Positions 42,322 through 50,988 of a DNA stretch of 64,000 bases are shown here, piece after piece (position 1 is the first letter of the stretch; every line of letters begins with the position of its first letter). This DNA is from MGIIb-O2 sp002494975. GTDB lineage: Archaea; Thermoplasmatota; Poseidoniia; Poseidoniales; Thalassarchaeaceae. The DNA lies in NCBI GenBank assembly GCA_028355015.1, contig JAOMRN010000005.1, forward strand, positions 20,906 to 84,905, in the 5' to 3' direction. A model generated the notes under the pieces. The model was given only the letters and a program-made list of their open reading frames with translations. It did no database searches and was not told the DNA's origin. A program made the translations under genes and the position numbers.

Positions 42322-43496
42322 TGTCAGAACAGTGGCCACTCAAAAAACTTGGAGATTTCTCCAATATTCGTTATGGATATACGGAAAAAGCATCTTTAGA
42401 ACCCATTGGCCCTCGTTTTCTACGGATAACTGACATCAAAAATGGAGGAGTTAATTGGGACGAAGTCCCTTATTGTAGAATAACTGATGAAAAATTCAGT
42501 AAATATCAATTGAAAAAAGGAGACATTGTTTTTGCTCGAACTGGAGCGACTACTGGCAAAAGTTTTCTCATTACTGAATCCCCAGATTCTGTCTTTGCTT
42601 CGTATCTAATTCGCGTACAAATTACAGATTCTGCTATTTTGCCAGAATATGTGTATTTGTATTTCCAATCTGCTTCATATTGGGACATGGTAAATGCAGG
42701 AATTTCTGGAAGTGCCCAAGGTGGTTTTAATGCAAGCAAGCTTTCTGATCTGAAAATCCCAATTCCACCATTGGAAGTACAACTGCAGATAGTTAGTATC
42801 CTTAGTGAGGCATTAGAAAATATTTCAAGCGCAACTTCAAATGTTGTAACAAAAATGAATTCAGGTAATGAGATATTCCAATCGGCACTCAACAAATACT
42901 ATTGCAAAAAAGAATATTACTTTGAGAAACAACTTGGAGATGTATGCAAACTTAGGAATGGACGAGCCTATAAGAAAAAAGAATTGTTAGATGAGGGAAA
43001 ATATCGAGTTCTAAGGGTTGGAAATTTCTTCACTAACAAGCATTGGTATTACTCGGATTTAGAACTTGATGATACAAAATATTGTGATACTGGTGATTTA
43101 CTTTATGCATGGTCTGCATCATTTGGACCTCGATTATGGGAGGGAGAAAGATCGATTTTCCACTACCATATATGGCGAGTAGATCATGATGAGGAAATCT
43201 TGGAAAAGAAATACCTCTACTATTGGTTTCTATGGGATGCTGAGAAGATAAAATCTGAACAAGGTACGGGAACAACTATGATTCATGTTTCGATGAAATC
43301 AATGAATGCAAGACAGATTTTCATACCCCCATTGGATGAGCAGAAAGAAATTGTCAAACTACTGGATTTAATATCTCATCAGGTCAACATGTTAGGGAAT
43401 AAAAATCGATATGAAATGAATTTGCTTGATGGATTGAAGAAATCGATATTACAAGAAGCATTCGATGGGAAATTAACAGTAGGGGTCGCTGCATGA
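42321..43496 (+). CDS. hsdS: Type I restriction-modification specificity subunit
   Basis: About 391 aa with two target-recognition halves. The first starts WPLKKLGDFSNIRYGYTEK and ends with the conserved spacer IPIPPLEVQLQIVSIL. The second starts EKQLGDVCKLRNGRAYKK and ends FIPPLDEQKEIVKLLDLI. The two spacers hold the helices that set the recognition gap. The recognised sequence cannot be read from this. ATG 42321 in a TGATG overlap with hsdM is chosen over GTG 42318. The stop overlaps hsdR in ATGA. Confidence 0.92.
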   Translation: MSEQWPLKKLGDFSNIRYGYTEKASLEPIGPRFLRITDIKNGGVNWDEVPYCRITDEKFSKYQLKKGDIVFARTGATTGKSFLITESPDSVFASYLIRVQITDSAILPEYVYLYFQSASYWDMVNAGISGSAQGGFNASKLSDLKIPIPPLEVQLQIVSILSEALENISSATSNVVTKMNSGNEIFQSALNKYYCKKEYYFEKQLGDVCKLRNGRAYKKKELLDEGKYRVLRVGNFFTNKHWYYSDLELDDTKYCDTGDLLYAWSASFGPRLWEGERSIFHYHIWRVDHDEEILEKKYLYYWFLWDAEKIKSEQGTGTTMIHVSMKSMNARQIFIPPLDEQKEIVKLLDLISHQVNMLGNKNRYEMNLLDGLKKSILQEAFDGKLTVGVAA

Positions 43497-45805
43497 CAAG
43501 CGGAATGAACGAATCCGAAACGTGTGACACATACATCACACCAGCAGTTCAAGACTCAGGGTGGAAACCAAGCAATCGTTGTATCATTCGTCGTGAGTTC
43601 TCAATCACAGCAGGGCGGATACAGGGCCCAGGGCAGAGAGGAAGTCCGTTGCGGGCTGATTATGTACTTGTTCATCGATATAAGAAACTGGCAATTATTG
43701 AGGCAAAGAAATGGGATCTCTCGCTGACTGAAGGTGTTCAACAAGCCAAGGATTACGCACAAAGGATGCATGTTCGATTCACCTACGCATCAAACGGGCA
43801 AGGTTTCTGGGAAATCGATATGCTCACAGGTGAAGAGAAGGAATTGGCAATTTCAGAATTTCCAACCCCTGAAGAGTTGTGGGAAAGAACGTACGAAAGT
43901 GATGACGAATGGCGAGACAAATTCTCTGAAGTTCCATTTGAAGACAGGGGTGGCACATGGACTCCAAGGTATTACCAAGACAATGCAGTTGAAGCCGCAT
44001 TGAAAGCCATTGGCGATGGCAGTGACCGAATTTTACTGACACTTGCTACGGGAACAGGAAAGACATCTATCGCATTCCAAATCGCTTGGAAGTTGTTCCA
44101 GACGAGATGGAATCGTAGTGATGGAATTTCTCGACGTCCTCGAATCCTTTTCCTTGCAGATAGAAACATCTTGGCGAATCAAGCCTACAACTCGTTTTCT
44201 GCCTTTGGCGAACATGCGATGGAGCGAATTACCCCTGCTGGTATTCGAAAGAAGGGGCGAGTTCCAAAGAATGCTAACATCTTCTTCACTATCTTCCAGA
44301 CTTTCATGAGTGGGCCTGATGATACTGCTTTCTTTGGAGAATATCCAGAGGATTTCTTTGACATGGTTATCGTGGATGAGTGCCACCGAGGAGGGGCAAA
44401 TGATGAGAGTACTTGGAGGGAGATTCTGGAATACTTCTCACCTGCCGTTCAACTGGGTTTGACAGCAACTCCCAAGCGTGACGACAACGTTGACACATAC
44501 GCCTACTTCGGTGAACCAGTTTACACATATTCCCTCAAGGATGGGATAAGTGATGGATTCTTGACCCCATTTAGAGTCCGCAAGATTTCGACGACTAGCG
44601 ATTCATACGTGTATTCTTCTGATGATAATGTCCTTCAAGGCGAGGTAGAAGAAGGAAAAGAATACACTGAGAAGGATTTTGCTCGTGGTGTAATTGAGAT
44701 TCCAGCACGAATGAAATACCGTGTTGAGAGGTTCATGGAATTCATCGATCAATCTGAGAAGACAATCATTTTCTGTCCTTTAGAAAGACATGCAGCAGCT
44801 GTTCGTGACCTCATAAACCAGTTGAAGAAAAGTACCGATCCGAACTATTGTGTTAGAGTCACATCAGGCGATGGTGAGTTGGGTGAAAAATACCTACGGG
44901 AATTCCAAGACAATGAGCGTTCAATTCCAACAATCCTCACCACCTCGAGAAAACTCTCAACTGGAGTTGATGCCAGAAATGTTCGCCATATCGTATTACT
45001 GAGGACAATCAAATCAATGATTGAATTTAAGCAAATCATTGGACGAGGCACTCGTTTGTATGATGAAAAGTACTACTTTACAATACATGATTTCGTCAAT
45101 GCTTCTGAAAAATTCCAAGATCCAGAATGGGATGGGGAGCCAGTCGAGCCAGAACCAACAGAACCACGTGAACCTCGTCCATCTCAGCCTAGGCCAGAAA
45201 GACCACCAAGACCTGAAGTCATCAGAATCAAGTTGTCTGATGGCAAGGAACGCTCAATACAACACATGGAGCAAACTCTATTCTATGGCCCTGATGGGAA
45301 ACCAATGTCATCTTCTGAATTTATTCAGAGTATATTCGGTGTAACTCCTACTCTGTTCAAGGATGAAGAACATCTTAGAGAAATATGGAGTGACCCTGAA
45401 ACTCGCAAAAAACTCATGCGACAACTCTCCGAATCTGGGTTTACTAAGGAGCATATAGAGCAAGCGAAGAAGTTGATCTCAGCAGAACATAGTGATGTGT
45501 ATGACGTTCTTTCATACATCGCATATGCAACTCCAGTATCTACCCGTGAAGAAAGAGCATTAATGGCGGCAGACATGCTTATCGATGAATTTGAAGAAGA
45601 TGAGAAACTGTTCCTCAAATTCGTATTAGGAGAATATGTCGATCATGGTGTTGAAGAATTGGATGTAGGAAAGCTCCCCGAGTTACTTCAACTCAAATAT
45701 GGCGGTATGAACGAGGCCTTGAGCGTCTTTGGTGCTCCTGCAAAAATTAACGAAATGTTCGTTGGATTCCAGCGTCTGCTTTACACAAAGTCACAAACGG
45801 CCTAA
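43493..45805 (+). CDS. hsdR: Type I restriction endonuclease subunit
   Basis: 770 aa. The N-terminal PD-(D/E)XK-type nuclease holds DYVLVHRYKKLAIIEAKKW (Glu-x-Lys near 69). The superfamily 2 helicase motor has Walker A ATGTGKTSIAF (about 185), the DEAH-like VDECHRGG (about 293), GLTATPKRDD (about 321) and IGRGTRL. A Pro/Glu-rich linker (EPVEPEPTEPREPRPSQP) leads to the C-terminal helical region that docks on HsdM. Size fits the shorter HsdR class. It starts in ATGA overlap with hsdS. All motifs are intact, so the system looks active. Confidence 0.94.
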   Translation: MTSGMNESETCDTYITPAVQDSGWKPSNRCIIRREFSITAGRIQGPGQRGSPLRADYVLVHRYKKLAIIEAKKWDLSLTEGVQQAKDYAQRMHVRFTYASNGQGFWEIDMLTGEEKELAISEFPTPEELWERTYESDDEWRDKFSEVPFEDRGGTWTPRYYQDNAVEAALKAIGDGSDRILLTLATGTGKTSIAFQIAWKLFQTRWNRSDGISRRPRILFLADRNILANQAYNSFSAFGEHAMERITPAGIRKKGRVPKNANIFFTIFQTFMSGPDDTAFFGEYPEDFFDMVIVDECHRGGANDESTWREILEYFSPAVQLGLTATPKRDDNVDTYAYFGEPVYTYSLKDGISDGFLTPFRVRKISTTSDSYVYSSDDNVLQGEVEEGKEYTEKDFARGVIEIPARMKYRVERFMEFIDQSEKTIIFCPLERHAAAVRDLINQLKKSTDPNYCVRVTSGDGELGEKYLREFQDNERSIPTILTTSRKLSTGVDARNVRHIVLLRTIKSMIEFKQIIGRGTRLYDEKYYFTIHDFVNASEKFQDPEWDGEPVEPEPTEPREPRPSQPRPERPPRPEVIRIKLSDGKERSIQHMEQTLFYGPDGKPMSSSEFIQSIFGVTPTLFKDEEHLREIWSDPETRKKLMRQLSESGFTKEHIEQAKKLISAEHSDVYDVLSYIAYATPVSTREERALMAADMLIDEFEEDEKLFLKFVLGEYVDHGVEELDVGKLPELLQLKYGGMNEALSVFGAPAKINEMFVGFQRLLYTKSQTA

Positions 45806-45984
45806 TTTTTCTGAAAAGAAACGGCATCATGCCATTTGCTATTACCCCAATCTGATGGCTTCTCAAATAACTCACGTTGTGCATGAAACTCATACCGCAT
45901 GGTCCTCAAGACCATGCTTGCTTTCCAAGTGCCTCCTCTTTTGCCTGTCATTCCTTTCTCATTGAGATGCTTGGCTACCCTTGT
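45802..45984 (-). pseudogene. Recombinase-family relic
   Basis: A 60-codon open segment bounded upstream by a stop, reading VAKHLNEKGMTGKRGGTWKA then SMVLRTMRYEFHAQRE and KPSDWGNSKWHD. The KHLNEKG...KRGG-W-AS pattern is that of the recombinase domain of large serine recombinases, just after the catalytic domain. No catalytic domain or full gene remains. Its stop codon overlaps that of convergent hsdR. It suggests that the restriction operon arrived next to, or with, a mobile element. An internal perfect hairpin (45897-45917, GCATGGTC/GACCATGC) may now act as a terminator for hsdR. Confidence 0.5.
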
Positions 45985-46062
45985 TTATGCCCTCACAACA
46001 GAGGCCTATCATTACAAAAACTCTCTAACAACATCTTTATTTTATAATGTTCAGGATAACTC

Positions 46063-48477
46063 ATGAACGGAACCGTGTTACTTAGGAGTGTACACGGGAA
46101 GTACCTAAGCGCACAGCCCGACGGACGCGCAGAATGGAATCGAACTATAGCAGCTGAGTGGGAATACTTCCAAGTAGAACAGCGGCATAATGGCAAGATT
46201 ACACTCAAGAGCGCACACGGCACGTATGTGTCAGCACAGCCTGACGGTAGCGTGCAGATCAATCGCAGAGAGGCACCACCCGGCGGCTGGGAGGTGTTCA
46301 CGGTCGAAGACCGTGGCAACAATGTAGTCTGTTTGAAGTCCTGTCATGGGAAGTACCTGAGTGCGCAGCAAAATGGCACAGCACAATGGAACCGAGACCA
46401 TGCGCCAAGAGGCGGCTGGGAAGACATCCAGTTCGTGCAGCAGGGCGCTACAGGCCAACAACAACCTGCAACAAATACAGCATCGATGCCCTCGTATGTA
46501 ATCGTCGCTCAAGCCGGAAGCTCGGAAGTGAACGGGAACTACGAGTTCGTGCCTGGTAAACATGAGAATAGACACTGGGGCACTATCGCTGGCCATTACC
46601 AGCATACTCAGAACCCTGAGATTTTCATCGCTTTCCAAGACTGCGGAAAGTCCCATCAACGCCCGGAGTGGAACAAGTGGATGATCATCTCAAAAATCGG
46701 GGTCCTCTATGCTGCGCATACCGGCGGAAAGATCGGGGTTCCACCGCGTGAAGGCGGGTGGGAAACCGTCGACAGTTGGGGAAACCCGGGCGCACCCGGC
46801 GGTAAACATCCGGTACCAACACTCTATCACCCGCCCGACGCTGCGACTCAAACTCAACAACACCTCAACACTGGCCATTCCTCCATGTCTGATTCAGATG
46901 AATCAATTCAGTTGCTGGAAGCCGTGGCCGGTAAGCCCGTCCGCTTCAAACTCAACAATCCCCCAAACCACAACGATGCTTGGGTCGGCATCTATCAAAC
47001 GGGCGCACCCGACCAGGATCATGGGGCGCAGAACCAACGGTGGAAATACATCAGGGACATCGACGTCAACAATGTATCGTTATCAAACGGGGGGTGGGCT
47101 GAAGGCGATTGGGGCATACGTGTCTTTTCAGACGGCGGATACACACTGGTCGAACGAAAAGATTTCACCATCCACTCGGCGCACAACAAGCAACACGGCG
47201 AGTCACCCCTCCCTGAGGCAGCTTCGACTAGTCACCATACAACTCAGACTGTTGCGTCTCAACCGCTTGATGAGCCGGCTGAAAAGCCAGGACGCAGGGG
47301 GATATGGATTGCGGCTTTATTTGGTATATTCTTGATACTTCCCGGTTTACCACTTCTCATTGTAGGATCATCCATGGGCGAGGTCGGAATGATAATTCCG
47401 GGAGCGATTTTGACGGGTTTTGGCGCATTCTTGACAGTGGGGGCTTGGCTTGTCAATGTTTCTTCGTGGTCTAAATCTTATGCTGAATCCGGCAAGCCCG
47501 CCCCTAGGTGGACAAAGGTCGCGGCCGTGTTCGCCGTTTTACTGTTGATCCCAGGCGTAATCCTGCTTGTCATCGGATCTATTTCAGCCGAATCATTCGT
47601 AGTGCAATCTGAATCCAATGCCACTCTGGAAATTTTCGATGTAGATGACATGGGCGATCAGGGATTCATCATTTTCCTCGAGGCAACGCCGGGCGATTCC
47701 AATAATAATGGGATGCACGATTACTGTGAGAATTTAATCATGAATGCCACTCATTCTGGAGCCTGGATGAGTGACCCGTGGCAAGGAGAGATTTCCGGCT
47801 ATAATGAGGCGGATGAAACAAGGCAAGTATTCGAACTTGAAATCGCTCATGATGGCAGTAGATGCAGTGCGGAATTTTGGCCTGAAGAGAAGCATACAAC
47901 AGAACCTACTTCTTACTCCGAAGACCGCCAAGTCTCTTTGGTAAAAATTGGAGTGGCCTGCTATGGTTGTATGAAAGGTACCACAACGATTAGTGCAGAA
48001 TATTCTGATGGCTCAAAAACCGCCGTCATGTGGATTCAAGATGGAGAAAAAATCGTGGAAGCAACTGGTCTGATAATTGCCGGCTCAATCATGACGGGTC
48101 TTAGCTCCGTCGCGTTAATCAGCCTCTTAATGGTCTGGGGTGCCACTAGAGGCAGGAAACAAGATGGTAGCCAAAAATCGAGTATCGATATTTTAGAGGC
48201 GACCACCAACAAGGGCGTGTATTTCAGAATCAACAATCCTCCCAGTAGCAACGATGCTTGGGTAGGTATCTATCCTCGTGGCAGCGAAGACACCAATCAC
48301 GGAGAGGAAGGAGTTCGTTGGCACTGGCTGAGGGACATAGATGTGAACAAAGCAAGGTTCTATGAAAAATCCGAGGGCCGCTGGAGCATACGTGTTTTCT
48401 CAGATAGTGGATTCACTTTGGATAGCCAAGATGACTTTGAAATCATTCCTAAAAATGACCAATGGTGGAAGGACTGA
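46063..48477 (+). CDS. Eukaryote-like membrane protein: beta-trefoil, SKICH-like domains, four spans
   Basis: 804 aa, G+C-richer than its neighbours. Residues 1-130 hold three fascin-like beta-trefoil repeats (VHGKYLSAQPDGRAEWNR, AHGTYVSAQPDGSVQINR, CHGKYLSAQQNGTAQWNR). Residues about 145-265 form a second domain with HTGGKIGVPPREGGWETV, similar in pattern to repeats of algal proteins. Two SKICH-like units follow, at about 290-385 (NDAWVGIYQTGAP, WGIRVFSDGGYTL) and at the C terminus (NDAWVGIYPRGSE, WSIRVFSDSGFTL). Between them are about four membrane spans. The frame is intact. Transfer from a eukaryote or a shared lineage is inference. Function unknown. Confidence 0.7.
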   Translation: MNGTVLLRSVHGKYLSAQPDGRAEWNRTIAAEWEYFQVEQRHNGKITLKSAHGTYVSAQPDGSVQINRREAPPGGWEVFTVEDRGNNVVCLKSCHGKYLSAQQNGTAQWNRDHAPRGGWEDIQFVQQGATGQQQPATNTASMPSYVIVAQAGSSEVNGNYEFVPGKHENRHWGTIAGHYQHTQNPEIFIAFQDCGKSHQRPEWNKWMIISKIGVLYAAHTGGKIGVPPREGGWETVDSWGNPGAPGGKHPVPTLYHPPDAATQTQQHLNTGHSSMSDSDESIQLLEAVAGKPVRFKLNNPPNHNDAWVGIYQTGAPDQDHGAQNQRWKYIRDIDVNNVSLSNGGWAEGDWGIRVFSDGGYTLVERKDFTIHSAHNKQHGESPLPEAASTSHHTTQTVASQPLDEPAEKPGRRGIWIAALFGIFLILPGLPLLIVGSSMGEVGMIIPGAILTGFGAFLTVGAWLVNVSSWSKSYAESGKPAPRWTKVAAVFAVLLLIPGVILLVIGSISAESFVVQSESNATLEIFDVDDMGDQGFIIFLEATPGDSNNNGMHDYCENLIMNATHSGAWMSDPWQGEISGYNEADETRQVFELEIAHDGSRCSAEFWPEEKHTTEPTSYSEDRQVSLVKIGVACYGCMKGTTTISAEYSDGSKTAVMWIQDGEKIVEATGLIIAGSIMTGLSSVALISLLMVWGATRGRKQDGSQKSSIDILEATTNKGVYFRINNPPSSNDAWVGIYPRGSEDTNHGEEGVRWHWLRDIDVNKARFYEKSEGRWSIRVFSDSGFTLDSQDDFEIIPKNDQWWKD

Positions 48478-48540
48478 TGAAACTGCTAACGTAGATATTA
48501 TCGATCTAAGTACGGATTAAGAGTTTTATGACTAAATCAA

Positions 48541-48615
48541 TGGGTTTCTGCTTAGACCCATGAGTTAGCATTTACTGAATTAATGGGTTTGCAGTCCATC
48601 CTTTCATAGGCTACC
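48541..48615 (+). repeat. Hairpin element copy 3
   Basis: Plus-strand copy. First hairpin TGGGT (48541-48545) with ACCCA (48556-48560); second stem around GGGTTTGCAGTCCATCC; end GGCTACC at 48609-48615. Its left flank 48506-48531 is the reverse complement of the extension of copy 2 (25 of 26 bp). It begins 64 nt after the stop of the co-oriented eukaryote-like gene. Confidence 0.85.
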
Positions 48616-48649
48616 ATTCCGATTATCCCTGATTGGATGGAAATATCGT

Positions 48650-48877
48650 TTACTCTTCTTCATTACTTGCAAAGGGGTTCTTTCCAGAAACCCACATCCA
48701 GATGATGAACAAAATCAGAATTAAAATCAGAATTGCAGTGATGAATGCTGTTCCATTTAGTCCAAAAAACTTTAATGAAGTGAAAAAAAGTATTGGCTGC
48801 ATAATAGCAAGAAGGAGCAAGAATGGGGTGCTTTCCGTACTATCTCCCATAGAATGATATAATTTGTTTTCGAACAT
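48650..48877 (-). CDS. Small hypothetical membrane protein
   Basis: About 75 aa from ATG 48877 (MFENKLYHSMGDS); the frame is open to an ATG at 48940. Two hydrophobic spans: TPFLLLLAIMQPILFFTSLKF and TAFITAILILILILFIIWMW. A polar tail SGKNPFASNEEE. Not recognised. It ends beside hairpin copy 3. Confidence 0.5.
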   Translation of the reverse strand: MFENKLYHSMGDSTESTPFLLLLAIMQPILFFTSLKFFGLNGTAFITAILILILILFIIWMWVSGKNPFASNEEE

Positions 48878-48958
48878 AAATGATTGGGCGGCATTGCCCT
48901 TGTTGATGCGAAAATCTATCACTCTACCTATGTGATACAACGTGATAATGGGTACAGT

Positions 48959-49153
48959 TCATTCTGTTTCGTCTTGATCAGATTTAGCATGGCCAAGTAT
49001 CTGCCACCATTCTTTTTTCAACACCTTTCTCTGGTAGGCCGGTTTAATGAATAGAACGTAAGGAATATACAGAAAGCCTAGTATACCGATAATAACAGAT
49101 AAAAATTCAAAAATTTCATTTAAAATATCCTCAACCCCACCCTGTAGTTTTCC
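48959..49153 (-). pseudogene. Open segment without start, one membrane span
   Basis: A 64-codon frame between stops: NEIFEFLSVIIGILGFLYIP, then FIKPAYQRKVLKKEWWQILG, then an acidic tail. It has protein-like character (one span followed by basic residues) but no ATG, GTG or TTG at its beginning. It is either a 5'-truncated small membrane protein gene or uses an unusual start. It fills most of the 330-nt space between 48940 and 49270. Confidence 0.35.
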
Positions 49154-49209
49154 TTATACACATATTATTTAATTAATGATAGATTGTATATACTTTACCC
49201 CGATACAAC

Positions 49210-49280
49210 GGTAGGCACTGAAAGCGCTGACTGCCAACGCATTAATTCAGTAATTTCTAACTCTTGGGCCTAAATGCCCA
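49210..49280 (-). repeat. Hairpin element copy 4, overlapping a gene end
   Basis: Minus-strand copy. The second stem is GCG/CGC instead of GGG/CCC (GCGTTGGCAGTCAGCGC on the minus strand), a compensatory pair of changes. The first hairpin TGGG (49265-49268) / CCCA (49277-49280) contains the stop codon of the zinc-ribbon gene in its loop, so element and gene end overlap. Confidence 0.85.
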
Positions 49281-49920
49281 TCCCATCCACATCGTCGGAT
49301 TTCCTGATTTTGTCGATCTCCCCTTTGTCAAACCAGAATGATCCGCAGTCGCCGCATCCATCGAGAATCAGTGTAGCTTTACCGCCTTCGTAATTGTGCT
49401 TGGATGCCTCGTACGCGATTAATGGTATGCCAATCACCAGCATGATTGCCAGATCCACCAGATCAGATCCGCCGCCAGCAGTACCCTCCATAGGATTGGA
49501 GGGTTCATAATACACATTTATTTCGACCATCTTTCCTTCGCAAGTCGGGCAATCGAGGTCACAGGATACTCCTTCTTCCAGCAGTGATTCGAGAGTTCTC
49601 ACCTTGTCCGAATTGGCCTCGAGTATCGCCCCTATGTTGTTGGCGTTAAGCAAGGAACCCTTGCATTTCTTGCATTCGTAGTACCCAATTTTGTCGGTCT
49701 TGAGTCTATCAATGAGTCCTCCGGTGTTCAGGATGGATCTATTGAATGAGGCATAGGATAGCTGCCCGCACCCCTTGGGGCATTGAAGATTCTTAATATC
49801 TTGAAATTCATCGGGTTCCCAATGAAAAACATCTTCGCAGTATGGACACTCATATTCCCCCTCTTCAGCCATTCCCAAATCGATAGATTCGGCGCATAAC
49901 GGGCACTCAATCTCGACCAT
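49270..49920 (-). CDS. Multi-zinc-ribbon protein
   Basis: 216 aa with four Cys pairs or more: CPLCAES and CPYCEDVFHW at the N terminus, CPKGCGQ, YYECKKCKGSLL in the middle, CDLDCPTCEG, and a final CGDCGSFWFDKGEID that matches the zf-TFIIB-type ribbon (PF13453). A hydrophobic stretch (LVDLAIMLVIGIPLIAY) may be a membrane span or buried helix. G+C-richer than neighbours. Role unknown. Its last codons lie inside hairpin copy 4. Confidence 0.7.
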   Translation of the reverse strand: MVEIECPLCAESIDLGMAEEGEYECPYCEDVFHWEPDEFQDIKNLQCPKGCGQLSYASFNRSILNTGGLIDRLKTDKIGYYECKKCKGSLLNANNIGAILEANSDKVRTLESLLEEGVSCDLDCPTCEGKMVEINVYYEPSNPMEGTAGGGSDLVDLAIMLVIGIPLIAYEASKHNYEGGKATLILDGCGDCGSFWFDKGEIDKIRKSDDVDGMGI

Positions 49921-50027
49921 GTTTCTAAAGCGGAAACTATGGGAGTATAATCCTTGACCCTACATGAGGCTACGCTTTCTACTACTGAGCGATGGACCTC
50001 CTTCCGCTTGTATGTGAATCAAAGGGT

Positions 50028-50068
50028 ACCCTCTCATAATACGCCTATACAGTGGGTGTAGAGAGGGT
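50028..50068. terminator. Inverted repeat after the dehydrogenase operon
   Basis: ACCCTCTC (50028-50035) and GAGAGGGT (50061-50068), perfect 8-bp arms with a 25-nt loop, lie 23 nt past the stop of the minus-strand SDR gene. Probable transcription end of the HxlR-hydrolase-SDR operon. No clear T-run, so confidence is limited. Confidence 0.4.
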
Positions 50069-50090
50069 GTTGCATGGGTATACAGAGGTA

Positions 50091-50960
50091 TCAAGAACAT
50101 TCAATTGCATCAATGATTTGCTTCTGTATGTGTTCGTCATAAGCCGATGGATGGAGTTCTTTTTCTTTCGATTTGGTGTCAAAGTAACGCCCTGTTACGC
50201 CTTCCAGTGATGGATCGGTTGCAGCAAATACCGTTGATTGTGAAGCTTTGTGAGCGCTCTTGCCACCATCACTTCGGAAAAATAATTTGAAAAATGGCAT
50301 CATAATTTTCATTGGACCAGGAAGCCCCTTCGTTGTCAATGATTGTGTCATTGAAGTTGATGCTCTTCCCGGAAAAACGATATTGACACTCACGTTCTCT
50401 AGCTCCAATCTTTTGGAGAGGGTAATCGACATGGCTTCCAAGATGCTTTTTGAGTGAGTGTATGTCATCAAACCTCTGAATTGTTTTTCAGCCTGCAGAT
50501 TTGTTGGATCAATGGCGGCGGGTTTATCTCCACCACTGGTGTTCAATACTCGAGGTGATGGCGAGGATTTTAACTTCGGCAAGAGGGCATGGGTTAGGTT
50601 CCAAGGTGCAACCACATTCACTGCAAAATGCATCTCTAATCCATCTTCGTTGTGTTTGAGTGTGTTTCCAAGATAGCCTGCATTGTTGATGAGGACATCA
50701 ATTTTGGAAACGCTTTGATTGATTGCATTTGCTAATTGCTCAACTCCATTCTTTGTTGAAACATCCCCAACAATAAACTCAATTTCAGAATTTCCTGATT
50801 CTTTGATGATGGTTTCAGTAGCATTTTCTCCACGCTCAGTATTTCTTCCAACGAGAATCACATGCGCTCCGAGTTTCGCAATTTCAAGAGCAGTGTAATA
50901 TCCAATTCCAGAGGTTGCTCCAGTGATTACAACTGTTTTTTCTGACATCAATTTCGGCAT
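50091..50960 (-). CDS. Short-chain dehydrogenase (retinol dehydrogenase-like)
   Basis: About 290 aa from ATG 50960 (MPKLMSEKTVVITGATSG); ATG 50948 is also possible. The long upstream open frame overlaps the hydrolase gene and is not part of it. NADP motif TGATSGIGYYTALEIA, NINNAG-type motif VLINNAGYLGNT, catalytic YTHSK (Tyr and Lys) and NTSGGD with the Ser position. The substrate is unknown. It is the last gene of an operon with the HxlR regulator and a lipoprotein hydrolase, 28 nt after the latter. Confidence 0.87.
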   Translation of the reverse strand: MPKLMSEKTVVITGATSGIGYYTALEIAKLGAHVILVGRNTERGENATETIIKESGNSEIEFIVGDVSTKNGVEQLANAINQSVSKIDVLINNAGYLGNTLKHNEDGLEMHFAVNVVAPWNLTHALLPKLKSSPSPRVLNTSGGDKPAAIDPTNLQAEKQFRGLMTYTHSKSILEAMSITLSKRLELENVSVNIVFPGRASTSMTQSLTTKGLPGPMKIMMPFFKLFFRSDGGKSAHKASQSTVFAATDPSLEGVTGRYFDTKSKEKELHPSAYDEHIQKQIIDAIECS

Positions 50961-50988
50961 ACAAGTTTCACCATTTTTCAGTAGAATC

